64,000 bases of DNA. Origin: Cladocopium goreaui. Lineage: Eukaryota > Sar > Dinophyceae > Suessiales > Symbiodiniaceae. Location of the stretch: the NCBI GenBank assembly GCA_947184155.2, contig CAMXCT020000435.1:466979-530978 (forward strand). Direction: 5' to 3'. The notes beneath the pieces are model-generated. The model saw only the letters and a program-made list of their open reading frames with translations, was not told the DNA's origin and ran no database searches. Shown piece by piece: positions 30,801 through 38,842 of this stretch (positions within the stretch are counted from its first letter, which is position 1; each line of letters begins with the position of its first letter). A program made the translations under genes and the position numbers.

Positions 30801-32202
30801 TCTTACGACCCTTATTTCCCTCCGGCTTGTCATCAGGTGGTGAGGGTGGTCCACCTCCCCCGTTCCCTCTGTTGCCATCTCCTCCATCCCCGGGATCGTC
30901 ACCATCGGGCAGATCGTCTTCCCCCGGTTCGAAGTAGTCCACTTCATCTGGGCCTAGTTCGGTCGGGGCATATTGATTGGTCGGCGCAGGGGAATTGACA
31001 TTATCCATGGGATGGTTATCTCGGCGTCGATTATTGGCCTCTCCTCCCGAAGGGCGTTCCTCAGCGGAAGACCTTGCAACATCCGACCCTTTCTTCACTT
31101 GAACTGGGACTCGATATGATGGGTCATGATAAATAATCTCAATGCCATCCTTCTCATAAGTTTCAGCACCAGGTGAAGTAAAGCTAATTGGTGCTCTTGG
31201 AATAGGAGGTCGGGCAACACTCGTCGGAGGCGCTGCAGGTGCAGCTTTGCGGGTTGGTGGAACAAACTCGAAATTTGGAATCTCCGTTGATGTGTGTGTT
31301 CCGGCCGTCATAGTCATGGCGGCAGTCTCGACAATAGGACTTGGACGAACCTGAGCAAATTGGGAATCGAGCATACTTTGAAGTTTCAGATTGTGTTGCA
31401 TCTGGGCTTGTACCATGTGTTCAAGCTGTGTAATGCGTTCATTCTGAATCCTTCTCTCTTCCTCAGCTGCCCTTTTCAACTCAAGGATCTCTTGCTCCTT
31501 ACTTGATAGTGATTGTCGATGGTTAGCATCAATGACACGTTGATATGCCTGAATTTTCTCATTCATCTGAGCTTCACGGAACCTTACGTGTTCATGCGCC
31601 TCATGCTGTAAATTCTCTTTATATTGGGCACCCGCATTCAAAAGTTCTTGTTCTTTGATTCTGATAGCATCTAGGGCCCTCTGACTTTCAATGCCCTCGC
31701 GGACTCGCAAAGCTTCCTTCAACTCCTCAGTCTTGGCCGTGTGGATAGCTTCAGCCTGAGCTTCGGTATGAGCCAACACCTCACGATGGCGGAGCTCGGC
31801 CGCTGTTTCCACAAGGCTTGTCATCGCAGTATCATGTGAATGGACATGCAAATTCTGCTCGACAAAATTCACTTGAGGATTATCCATTTGCACATTGTGA
31901 TGGAAAATGTTGTGAACATTCGTTTGGTTCAACTGGCGAGTCGGCGGCCCACCCTCCCGAGCGGCTTGGGGGACGTAACCACGGTGGTTGAAACCAATAT
32001 GAGAAGGCACAATTGCGTTACTCATTGATGGTAAGTGGCGTCGGTCCCTTAGGCTTCGCGATTTATCGGAGCTGGGTGGTGTGCTTATGTCAACAGAAAA
32101 TGGGGTGTCGGATATAGGCAAGGCTCCCGGATTCGCCATGGCTGCATCAGAGGAAACGGGGATACCGGGGCCCTCAGAGGAAGCACCTGAGGGGGCAGAC
32201 AT
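21646..32202 (-). CDS. retrotransposon ORF1: gag-pol polyprotein with MTase-like and SGNH-like tails
   Basis: A single 3,518-codon frame, ATG 35 nt inside the 5' repeat. Domains in order: coiled coil (about 110-285); acidic Gly/Pro/Asp linker; gag-like helical region (about 510-755); CCCH fingers near 760 (C-x7-C-x4-C-x3-H) and 815 (C-x7-C-x5-C-x3-H); Ser/Lys-rich stretch. Then the aspartic protease DTGS (D1036) and the integrase HHCC (H1251, H1255, C1262, C1265) with catalytic D1296, D1358, E1389. The reverse transcriptase has YVDD (Y2065-D2068), and RNase H has D2406, E2450, D2630. After this come a cytosine-methyltransferase-like part (about 2745-2970; VEICCSPMSKPSD, LWLSLPCTGGTSW, VAIEWPQNCRYW) and an SGNH-hydrolase-like part (about 3115-3340; GDS at 3129-3131, GWAGND at 3210-3215, DNYH at 3321-3324). 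No frameshift is seen in 10.5 kb, so it may still be functional. The two tail assignments are inference. Confidence 0.85.
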   Translation of the reverse strand: MSAPSGASSEGPGIPVSSDAAMANPGALPISDTPFSVDISTPPSSDKSRSLRDRRHLPSMSNAIVPSHIGFNHRGYVPQAAREGGPPTRQLNQTNVHNIFHHNVQMDNPQVNFVEQNLHVHSHDTAMTSLVETAAELRHREVLAHTEAQAEAIHTAKTEELKEALRVREGIESQRALDAIRIKEQELLNAGAQYKENLQHEAHEHVRFREAQMNEKIQAYQRVIDANHRQSLSSKEQEILELKRAAEEERRIQNERITQLEHMVQAQMQHNLKLQSMLDSQFAQVRPSPIVETAAMTMTAGTHTSTEIPNFEFVPPTRKAAPAAPPTSVARPPIPRAPISFTSPGAETYEKDGIEIIYHDPSYRVPVQVKKGSDVARSSAEERPSGGEANNRRRDNHPMDNVNSPAPTNQYAPTELGPDEVDYFEPGEDDLPDGDDPGDGGDGNRGNGGGGPPSPPDDKPEGNKGRKIPKKKGNDPNPPDGGDDGYDDPDDDDDEKFRRRMIKFLGGYVDQRHDDKPKVKEADTIKIPAFPLAETYRNWRIKTREAVVAASTDPDSAFKWVSDSWKEDQTLEALRKVAPFATLDAKLLSALTNIITGDFARKVDTFKETEATAGRIVRGRQVLFMLHDHFSTNIKHGATYALQDLFSVQLRGENLKSFISNWDQVLAGIVQTPDVSVLETLFYKQVKNCKAIQHDMNEYHRADEGTEKRNYSFLVSAVRRHLDRERLEANRDRVAKGLSGSGRPSAPAVEGKTGFIPKGYCVAWNKGGCSKDNCTYKHEVPKPRDRSRKPSKTRGRSNERSGSPRPKGKGKRICKFWKQGRCDRGADCKFLHEGSVGKPRQATPARSASSENKNKKRNPKNPKRKGSRSSSRSKSPKSPKSPKSKGSGASSSKPSPAAVCLVASMLASVSQAFCIPQPRVFCPSIRFDDSPDVSHVKVRGNLRPIGNAVTKDKVTFPWGHQFEVDQLAVNDAALTGTMLAGSVSNCLRGIECKCAYLCDTDFGCNECIPKGIKATPAECREDVKGAINLELDWIADTGSAQDLVNDSELPDDYGYYSNNPIRMITANGESSSSKQGKVFVPRLGKTIDPYLVRSSPPVISVGMRCIDDGYDFIWRGSKGEPPYMVKPNGERIELVVRDYVPYFANNSKTISAPSTQPRPSIATPASDEAQQSPEPDGDIEIIGDDPMGINVDLPEPQPLEAEEVDVPDADREVEPPVEGSKGSSSNVHDDGAHKRSLGEKELKEEAKSIRHMLTHIPKNPFCDICTRAKMFKPPSRAVGGSTKVNAEKFGDHITADFIVTRDEDELGIDEEKSALVVKDIATGFMYVYPNARRTTNAAILAIKHFVGHEDKIGVFYSDNAPELISAMKILQCRHVLSRDYISKSNAQAERAVRSVLEGTRVNLLQAGLNHWHWPHAARHWCFMQNVIATGGDKSPWELRFGSRFDGPLIPFGCLVDYWNGPRKKNKDGLRFDPTSSPGLFLGYAIHPEFMWRKEFMVVPTKDLIENESNGTASILRVIKINKPSDTQFPLQGRTTFGKDDPGLSEALGNQEPALEDQDAKMEDDEEESQEESFQLSTAHAVHDETWLPFMRHIKDREGWYEYADCHVNVRRDCDHYISPNSKISTEEYPYRTTCHRKDDAWFILDQNFILWPKYEAWNETIAPCEVMLTIFHKDIIDLRERTEPEITVDEAIPGDDPKDKDLIEVINPSTGDVEKIRRDDPQYYSADGFKTRRYKGSSKPIDIPSFVWQSMSVKARREAIREEQMKLARDGAEKKRAVRAEQELARFEKSKKGVASIINQLHHAYHSEDDVPTMPTCKYSQDRHRVKCARVSIMSGEKIINTLVARPVNKKEIRSNPKAQESLDVEWNKLVKKTAWLYDTVQEWSVVSEGAKKKGKKVHVGKVFEICVEKGSELPVGHKLRKFKGRTVFQGNNVRDENADVALFSELGSSPATMEAGKAVDAYGSQPGHITQQNDGVQAYTQALMEGIETWVELPVDRWPKHWVGKYRRPVVLLRIALYGHPDSGGLWEIHCERMLIAVGFIMPDPEGWPSVFFHPELKLLLVVYVDDFKMSGPKESMSKGWELVGSRIDMDVPTDIGRYLGCDHVQELQVKLTVHDHPFAHLFDKSLPDPAAKEAAAAERTQDFWEVDASKGVYIRHHCQPRKGFYVPDEEIITACNLTEVRFTDFVQSTSEDDAVSEWDKYLDETGGYAQGKRKPALWVGATYLFTKTCKDPKIAVASIKRDKNDAKKKARAQGFRYMDQLFKDQPCMSKPVNVMTYDMQPFLQSCIDRYQSLAGKDAKPLKQVSTPFHEERIARPLEGESEPKGALAPIAARVLMKILFAARMARYDLLRAVQGLAARVTKWSVDCDKALHRLICYIHSTLDHKLKAFVGDRIQECKLWCFADADHAGEYDNKSTTGCFLVLIGPNTYFPLTAFSKKQTSVSVSSTEAEVVAANISLRAVGLPSSGLWAYLQNAGGGSSTPGGLPRESIKTQPEGNGEYWEFLRDRRLLVRVHTKNRAHLFNPTESKTIPIPIKRIGNSRTTIFISSGMMDFIQDNWKRRGTRPVDKQWTGKTFFRVYGPYESDYEVESSEVREALTDFEFVGQEKMGDYMVSLFPPKSIRGVFVEDNQATIRILENGKSPSFRHTDKTQRINLSWLSEQYKRGWYDLTYGPSKMQVADILTKPFTNAEKWRFALALMSHVAHKSSKASSSGSNRATTGTPRPKAMASSRSSGEPGASLNPNRLLVEICCSPMSKPSDVSREAAVGCRVIQFTEKHSLLDEDYQLYVASIVNDFPVSKDVLLWLSLPCTGGTSWSHVNLKIPSAAKKVMKHVKTMKKLWKAFERFVHRLTRDFEVAIEWPQNCRYWKFPRVLKFIHEFSLKRYDFHGCMLGTKDHEGIPIKKPWTVATTVDEIGLELSQYQCDESHDHVQGRGKPLKETESYSYLFTDCVHKAFDRAAQSARTFACALIAVSDLPVFAVMLDASSASVSLPPHVTEAAQAGVRLPEGRPGSEHANWRQDANFQVEQIAPEYRLTIYERILQWEKKLATIRGSCVACIFPDGYEGANKIGSGQIPIGDVIDGLVGKDTNETQRTYCDIVDLVKDIPAALFGAVECPPEGEADLIIVGDSSFALVANHDNPVLCSRLSFGELLQSKEYAIGQIRSVYPGLKWGKGLSAINHQIWELIEKVERENRLLDRATLPIMVVVGWAGNDVHGDFGYQGCTWIHQSNLTKSEADRKVAAEYVDKQYKKVQRSLEGLVEISKDPRVMSVQVIGNGDHSGYSLPPSYNREMGKHINWLAERGIQCVNSTMLAQGGKYDNYHLHDHQFNRKLVYRFLRGAITFHLKYVELMSKQDDLKYFVKEFISNEQDRVAAVHLFPTMVQFRLALLGTQEVMEAVSTEKKTATPAQVFDEADEEILMWVHAGILEANEEATREGRPMPTAFTDEEISSIVPIDPSIEDYETEEVRARQYLQEDLNQAVLMVSQLQPLSRSRSIRRTLMSMTMLKLFPSLMSGT
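22226..22237 (-). other. segment between SGNH block V and ORF1 C-terminal tail
   Basis: A marker within ORF1 just past the DNYHLHD motif (block V-like). After it the frame continues FNRKLVYRFLRGAITFHL, helical, then a Glu-rich tail leading to the frame switch. There is no separate gene. Confidence 0.3.
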
Positions 32203-32221
32203 GCCTACCTAGAGAAAAGGC

Positions 32222-32237
32222 GTTACGGCTGATAACC
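32222..32237 (-). promoter_or_regulatory. primer-binding-site-like sequence
   Basis: In element sense GGTTATCAGCCG follows directly after the last base of the 5' terminal repeat. Copia elements commonly prime minus-strand DNA from initiator-Met tRNA, whose 3' complement starts TGGTATCAGAGC. The match is good but gapped. Its exact abutment to the repeat end supports both calls. Confidence 0.5.
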
Positions 32238-32336
32238 TGTTTGACAGGCTAACAAGCCACAAAGCAACAAGATGCGCAACTGTTTTTCTTGAGCCATATG
32301 CATACGATGTAAAGGGTGAAAACGTGAGTATGTACA
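32238..32336 (-). repeat. 5' terminal repeat (LTR-like) with SL-like core
   Basis: This 99-bp partner of 17730-17825 begins TGTACATACTCACG and ends GTCAAACA in element sense. Its core at 32288-32322 (TCGTATGCATATGGCTCAAG preceded by TTTTCACCCTTTACA) matches the other repeat except for one base. The SL-like 20-mer ends 86 nt upstream of the ORF1 ATG. This is where a trans-spliced leader would be joined to an mRNA. Confidence 0.6.
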
Positions 32337-32464
32337 ATGATACATGTACAAAACAATATTATATTATATTATATGATATACAAATCATACAACATTATCA
32401 GCCTAAAAAGTTGGGTCGATATACGGTGTGGTAATAGCTCCAACAGTATCCAAAAAAAGGGGAA
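32337..32464. other. AT-rich flank of the retrotransposon
   Basis: An AT-rich stretch with ATATT repeats. The left flank of the element (17705-17729) is also a TA repeat, so the element appears to sit in AT-rich DNA. No target-site duplication could be paired. Confidence 0.5.
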
Positions 32465-32539
32465 CTACATACATACTACTGTACATACAAGGGAACACAT
32501 CCAGAGGCACAGCTCCATCCCCAAAATGTGATAAAATGT

Positions 32540-33094
32540 GTCCTGAGCTGCCGCGTCTTCCAATTCAAGCTCTTCGCCTCCTCCTGCTCCCTCACGTCCC
32601 AAGGCAGCGGCTTCATTCATGCGCAAATCCTCTACATCCTCAGCCTCACTCAGCTCTGAGATGTCAACAAAGTCCTTGCAGGTAGCAATCTCTTCTGATG
32701 CATCGTGGATTGCTTTGGCAAAGTCGATGTCCACTCGTTGCCCGACGGCACCTTTTGCAAAGTTGTATGCCAAGTGAACTAAGTCTCCCTCCTCCTCCTC
32801 AGATTCACTCTGACCACCCAAGCTCAGCACTTCATCATCCATTTCATAAAGGCTATCATCACCAGACTCATAAAGCAAGTAGTCTTCTCCTGCTGATTTG
32901 GCTTCTTCTGCCATGGCATTCTTCATCAACTGAAAGGCCAAGAGGTTTGCATCAATCTCAGACTTGCACAAGACAGCCGACTTCTCCGCTTTGATGCGCT
33001 TTGCGGCCTTGCCGCGCAAAAGCATTGGCCTTTGCACACCTGGCTTGGGGGCAACTGGAGTCAATGCTTTGAAGCTCTCAAGCTCCTGATTCAT
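32540..33094 (-). CDS. 5' part of an unidentified acidic host protein
   Basis: The start is the ATG at 33094. The frame upstream is open further, but it is Cys/Leu-rich and unconvincing. The protein begins MNQELESFKALTPVAPKPGV, then a basic patch (RGKAAKRIKAEKSAV), then a strongly acidic middle (SESEEEEGDLV, ISELSEAEDVEDLR, EELELEDAAAQ). After AAAQDTF the frame turns hydrophobic and Cys-rich to a stop at 32465, so an exon border probably lies near 32540. A spliced-leader-like string TTTGGCTCAAG sits at 33170-33180, about 75 nt upstream of the ATG on the same strand. It may be regulatory or nuclear; no domain recognised. The gene is read on the same strand as the retrotransposon, whose 5' end lies about 200 bp downstream. 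Confidence 0.5.
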
Positions 33095-33169
33095 TGTGGA
33101 TGGGCTTAGAAGTGTAGTACGATGTAGTACGCTAAAGTCCACTAAAAAGCAATAAAACGATTCATCAAG

Positions 33170-33180
33170 CTTGAGCCAAA
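33170..33180 (-). other. short spliced-leader-like relic upstream of host gene
   Basis: TTTGGCTCAAG is identical to the 3' half of the dinoflagellate leader. It lies in the 5' leader region of the gene starting at 33094. Relic leaders of this kind mark retroposed genes. Eleven bases alone are weak evidence. Confidence 0.3.
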
Positions 33181-33499
33181 CATCGTCGGCCAACATTCCA
33201 GGCAAAACGGCCAGCACACACAAACGATCATGTATGATGTGCAGCAAAATGTCAGAATGAAATGCTTCTGCGAACATCTGCGAACACTTGATCAGCAAAC
33301 AATAGCAATTCTGAAAGTAACTGGATTCAACCAAACTTACACAAACTTTGCTACGCTGACTGGACCATACCGGGCCTGTGTCTTCTTGGAGCACTGAGCA
33401 AAGGCTCAGCTGCAGCAAAAACAGCAGGCTGCAGCATTGCTCGTGCAGGAACTGATCACGTGAGAGAACAACAAAATAGACCAACATACTATATAAACT

Positions 33500-34550
33500 A
33501 AACTAAATTAATCTAAATGATTCTAAATGACATATGATGATATAACATGATCATGCCATACCAAAATAATTCAAACAGAAACAAACCATGTCAGAACTCG
33601 TCATGAATGCAGTCTCAAAGTCTGTCAAGGGACGGCTTGGGGGATCTGCCAGTGAACATGGCATAACGACATGCCACCACTGCATCCCACTGGAGAAATA
33701 CATAGACATTCTATATGACATATTCCCTAAAAGTGAGGAAGTGCCGCTTGAAGTGCCTTCTTTTACCATCTAATTACCAAGCTCCGAGCCAAACGAACAT
33801 GCAAAGCCAACAATGAAAATCGAGCTTCCTGGTCCTGGCCTGCTCTTGACGCTGCACAACCTTAGCAAGCCTGATACAGTACCTATAAACATCACTGGAA
33901 GAACTTGAAAAATGAAAGCTTCAATTCCTGTCCCGTGGTCACAAGTGCAAGTGGCGATACAGAATTTAGCTGCACCTTGTCAAGTGCTGCAATCAGCGTA
34001 TTGAACACCAGTATGTTGGGAGTCACCTAGGACTAAATGAGTTGCTAGATGTTGCTGTCAAACAGTATCCAAGCATCAATGTCAGAAACAGGCTTTGGAT
34101 CTTAGGAAAGGAGATCAATCAAACCAAAGATATCCAGTTACTTTGAGCACTGCAGTTAATTACTGCATATCCAAGGAACCAAAGGCAAACAACAAATTCT
34201 ATGGAGTTGGATGTTTCTAAGCCGCTGACAGACTCCGCCCAATCACCTTGGAAATCTGACAGTTCACTTATCGCTTATCATTTATCAGCGTGCAAAGTGT
34301 TGCTTCGACGCATATACGTGTACTATAGTGTATTATATTGCATTCTAAGATTTTGTGTAGTGTATTATCTCATGCTAAATTAGACAATGTATTGAATCAC
34401 CTTATGTTACGCTCTATCCGCTATATGATATTATTCCGTATTAAAATTCAGAACAAGAAACAATATGTTCCTTCGTGCGAACCCCACCGTCGCATATATC
34501 CTGACATAGATTCTTACATTCTATCTTAAATCTTACCTGAATTTATCTGA
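33500..34550. other. non-coding stretch
   Basis: I see no firm gene. A 61-codon plus-strand frame at 33588-33773 (LEKYIDILYDIFPKSEEVPL) looks natural but has a competing open frame on the minus strand and no borders, so it is left uncalled. Confidence 0.4.
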
Positions 34551-34554
34551 TACA

Positions 34555-34990
34555 TATTCTGACATACTATCTGACATCTTCTCCGAAATTGCATTGCATC
34601 TGACGTTTAAGCTGGCATTCTATCTGGCATTCCTATCTGACATCATCTGGCAATCTATCTCAGACCTATTCTCTGGCGTTCTATGTGACATCTGACATGT
34701 CATCTAACATTCTATGTTGCCACTGGCATTCTGTTTGACATTCCATCTGGCATATATTCCGACATTTTATTGGGCAGTCTCTGGCAGTCTATCTGGCTTT
34801 CCTATCTGGCATATATGTTGCCGTTCTATCTGGCATTGTATCGACATGTTATCTGGCATTCTATCCGATTCTATCCGATATTATATTTTATCTGACATAT
34901 TTTCTGACATTCTATCTGGGACTTTATCTGCTAGTTGGAATTCTATCTTTCAATTTCTCTGGCATTCTATCCGACATTCTATCTGGCATA
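34555..34990. repeat. degenerate ATTCTATCTGGC-type tandem repeat
   Basis: About 435 bp are built from variants of a 10-12 bp word, (G/C)ATTCTATCTG(G/A)C, alternating 'gacat' and 'ggcat' joints. The order is irregular, as in an old minisatellite. Short frames across it are low complexity. Confidence 0.75.
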
Positions 34991-34999
34991 AGGTTCGGG

Positions 35000-37900
35000 T
35001 CCGTAGGAGCTCGGAGAGCTGGCAAGCTCGTAGTGTTCAGGTCGGTAAAGGCCCAGGGAGCTCGCAGTAGTGTTCGGGTCCATAGAGGCCAAGGAGCTGT
35101 GGGGAAGTTCTGTTGAAATCTAGAGACCCTCACCTGGCAGGTGGGTAATACCAAAAAAGGTTGCCTTAGCCTGCGCCTATTTGAACCCAAACAGTTCAAC
35201 GGTCTATTTCCTCTGCTGACAAGTCGCTAAGAAGCGCAACTGCAGCTTCCCACCGGGTGGCCTGATCGCCACATCCAAACAGCAAGCAATTGCTGACAGC
35301 ATTGCTAGCATAACTGGGGCAGGTATGTCACTCAAACCTTGCTGTCTAACATAGCAAACGATTGGGCTGTACAGAATCGTGGTGAATTGTGTGTTACGCA
35401 TTGTTACACTTTGAAGATTTGATTTGAACTTGCTAAATCTTGCTAATATAAAATGAAGATACTGTGTGCAATTTTCTGCGCACCGTAGCAGGTGCCTTGG
35501 CGATGGAAGCCATTGTGGCACCCAAATGCACCACATTTACCTGGACACCTTACGCGAAGCTCACATGCCCGTCTCTTGCCAATGTATGAAGATTCAAGGA
35601 AGTCCATCAAAGACTCGACAACTCTAGGCTGGGAAAAATGTTGTGTGCGCGACGTTAATGTATGCATCTATAAGTAATATTAAATAATCATAAGTGATCG
35701 CTATTCATATTATGCATACTGTATGTATATGTTTAAATATGTTTAAATCATATATAATCATTACAATGTGTGTGTATTGGTGTCGCTGCTACGGGTTGCC
35801 CACAAGAAACCAACACAGAGCGCTTGCCAGCATCATACGATGATGCTATGCAAATATACAAGCAAGGGGCAGTGATCGCTACTATGTAATAATAGTCCAA
35901 TTCACCTGCATACTTGTGGCCCAAGTGGTTTCCACGACTTGTTGGGTTCGATGAAATCTTGTTGGCCCAGACGTACAAATTCATGAGCTGTTTATGCCTG
36001 CGTCTTGGGCTTCTCGAAGCGTTGTGAGGCTCTTGTGCCATGGCGACTGGCCTGGGAAGCATCAACACCCTGACTCCGTACAGATCTGAAGGATTTTCCA
36101 GGCGAAAATTGTCCGCAGGTCCCACGGGTGCATGTGGAATCAATGAAAGAAACCTTTGCGAGGAGTCTATAGGCTCTGTTACTGTTAATGTTGTTCTGCA
36201 TAGGTTGCTCACTCTGTCTCAATCGTTTTTGAAGTAGGATCCTTGCCCAAAGCAGCTGTGAGAGCGGCACCAGCACAAGGCACCTTCAAGAGTAGGCACC
36301 CTTAAAACGTGTAGAATCTGTCCCAATCTCAACATTTATTGCTCCTCTCCTCACATTGAATTGCGGCATCCTGTGCAAAATGCAAAGAACATCGCCTAAT
36401 GTCTTAAGCACATGCCTGCAAAGATGTGCTCAGCGAGAGCTCCCGTTAGGAATCTAAAAAATTGATCCGACGATGCATCTCCCAGTCCAACCTCTTGGCA
36501 GCCATGAACACCGTGCATAATGACTCACCAGCATGACATTGCTGATGATATCTGAGAACCATGTGTGCCCAAAGAATCCTAGTTCTTCATACTTGCAAGC
36601 AGCAACACGTTCATCACGTTCATCTCCCATCATCCCACTTATTCTAACCACTCCACAACCACAAGTTGGAATAAATATCCCAAAGGGCTATTGACCCTGC
36701 TGCATCCTCTAGCATGATCTTTGAATGCCCCCTGAATCCATAGGATCCTTGCTGCCCGCATTGAAGTGCATTTGCGTATGCAGTCGTTCTTGAAGTGTGC
36801 CCCACCCCACCATGTCTTGATATGTTTTGATCACTACAAAACCAGTGCAAGCATGGATGAGAAATCTACTGTAAACAGTAAACTGGAAGAAAAAGATGGT
36901 ATTATTCAATTGCAAGCACTTAGCTGAAGCAAAACACGACTGGCGAGTCAGTTAATTATGGGCAATCATGAGCACTTCCTTGATCATGCTGACGTGCGTC
37001 CGGCTCATGATTTCGAGCGTCTATCTCCCTCCCATCTCCGGATATCGCGAGAACGATCGCTGAAATGCGTGAGGCTATCTAAATGAACAAATCAAACTGC
37101 GAGCAAGGGAGCAGCACTGCACGCACTCTGCTGCTCAACCCGTGAATATGAAAACTATATAAAACTATCAAACAATTGATCAGCAAGGGCAAAAAAAGCC
37201 CTTGCAGCACACAGCTTGCTAAAGCGCGCCAGAATTTAGGAGCGCTAGACACAGTGAAGCGCAGAATCATCACGACTCATCACAAGTCATCTTCGCCGGC
37301 AAGTTATGGCCGCAGCAAGTCCAAGGTTTGCATCAAGGCGCTGCCACCAACTCCCAAATATGTTTTGGCAGCATCGTACCTTGGTGAATTGGCGACTCCA
37401 GAAGGGTCAGCGATTTATTTGCTCTTAGTTACTGTTACTGTTGCTGTTACTGGATGATTCTATATGTCCGGCAGCAGTGGACAAAAAAAGTTGTGCGAAT
37501 AGAAACACGCATTCAATGTATTTATCCAATTTTGTACATGTAAATTTCAATAATACACATATTTACAGGATGAAATCCGTGGTTTATGTATGTTGAACCT
37601 GGCTATGTGTTTATGAATAATCTATATCTATATATATATATAAATATCTATAGTATACGCATCCGCATGCATTCACTTGCTTGTAACATACCATAGTGTA
37701 TATACTGTGATGGAATGGAATGCAGTGTAATTACTGGCAGTGTGCTGCGATGCAATGCCATGCAAATTGAATTCACAAGTGAAATTCGATATAATGATGT
37801 TTGGTAATGTGTATATATACATAAAATATAATCAACATATTATACTATATATATATTGTATCCTGCAACGCCAAACAAAAACATATACACGCATTGCATG

Positions 37901-38480
37901 GCGAGTCTGCTGAATTGTATCTACTGAATGTAATTAACATATTTTGACAATATACAACTATGCAACACCAGGAGTGAGATCCCGGATCCAAGCTGCACTA
38001 AAAAGGTCAACGCAATGCCAGGTGAATAAATGAGCACTCTGGCCCCAACTCCTACACATTTGCATGTGTGGCAACACGCATCAAGCATCCTACACAAGTT
38101 CTTTCTTGACGTCCTAAATTCCCGAATTCTGTTTCCTCCAACCAAATGATGAGAACTCCCGCAAGAAGAACAACAGTTTGTAATAAAAGTCAACAACAAA
38201 ATCAGCACCTGCAGTTAAAAAGAATTAGTGCACCACGCACCAGAGTTGCCAATAAGTCGAAAGTGCATTGGTCGTCAATGAGTCCTCGAAACAGCTTGTC
38301 AAGGCTTGGGATATCTTTGCCGCCACCTCTGACTTCAGGTCGCTTCAGGTCACTTCAGCTTTCTATTCACAATTTTATGCAAAAAGCTCGGCCCCTCTTC
38401 AATGTCACACATTGTCACACGACATTTTGATACATTTTGCATGTCTGACATACCCTAGATGGACGGGCGACGAAATCAAA
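35000..38480. other. non-coding stretch, no supported gene
   Basis: Several short frames are open but none has convincing borders or composition. TA-rich patches occur at 37620-37660 and 37810-37860. A plus-strand frame at about 37310-37457 (KALPPTPKYVLAASYLGELA) ends hydrophobic and might be an exon; not confirmed. Confidence 0.4.
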
Positions 38481-38500
38481 TCCTTGCTGTATTGTTGTCA

Positions 38501-38675
38501 ACCCCCGCACCCCCAAATTTCAATGTTGTCTTTGGGCTGCGCGCTTGGCACCGGTGGACAAAAAAAATCAAACCCTGAACACAGAGGAAATTAGATAGAG
38601 TTTTGTTCAACATTGAAATTTTGGGTGTGGGGTTTACTTGGTAGATGTCTGTAGGGTCTGATTTTTTTGTCCATC
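38501..38675. repeat. A-B-A'-B' inverted repeat pair
   Basis: Two different words are each repeated in inverted orientation in interleaved order. A is 38501-38528 (ends CCCCAAATTTCAATGTTG) and B is 38553-38575 (GGTGGACAAAAAAAATCAAA). A' is 38608-38633, the near reverse complement of A. B' is 38653-38675, the near reverse complement of B. If transcribed, the order allows a pseudoknot-like fold. It is not explained by a known element. Confidence 0.6.
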
Positions 38676-38842
38676 TAATTACTGTACGTATGTCTGACAT
38701 GTGCTTGTTCCCAAGAGGCCTGCGACGAAAACAACTTGCTCGAGATTTGATTCTCTCAATACCATTTTATCATAAAACATGACATCTCAACACCAAAACC
38801 TTGTCAAAACAAACGAAATCGTTGCATGAATGAGTGACACAC

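Larger units (their letters stand above)
17730..32336 (-). mobile_element. 14.6-kb Ty1/Copia-type retrotransposon with extra domains
   Basis: The element is defined by two similar 96- and 99-bp terminal repeats starting TG and ending CA in element sense. A primer-binding-site-like sequence sits directly inside the 5' repeat, and ORF1 and ORF2 lie between. The domain order protease, integrase, reverse transcriptase, RNase H is that of the Copia (Pseudoviridae-type) group. The catalytic residues of all four are present. Beyond RNase H the polyprotein continues into a methyltransferase-like segment, an SGNH-hydrolase-like segment and, after a -1 shift, a Tpt1/KptA-like segment and zinc motifs. 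No matching target-site duplication was found: the five bases outside are tatat on the left and atgat on the right. The reading frames look young, yet the two repeats differ at roughly a fifth of positions. Confidence 0.8.

Noticed and set aside
17725..32341. Target-site duplication of the retrotransposon
   Set aside because: The five flanking bases are tatat and atgat, too different to be called a duplication.
33588..33773. 61-codon plus-strand gene
   Set aside because: Natural-looking peptide, but an equally long frame is open on the minus strand and no promoter, leader or splice signal supports either.
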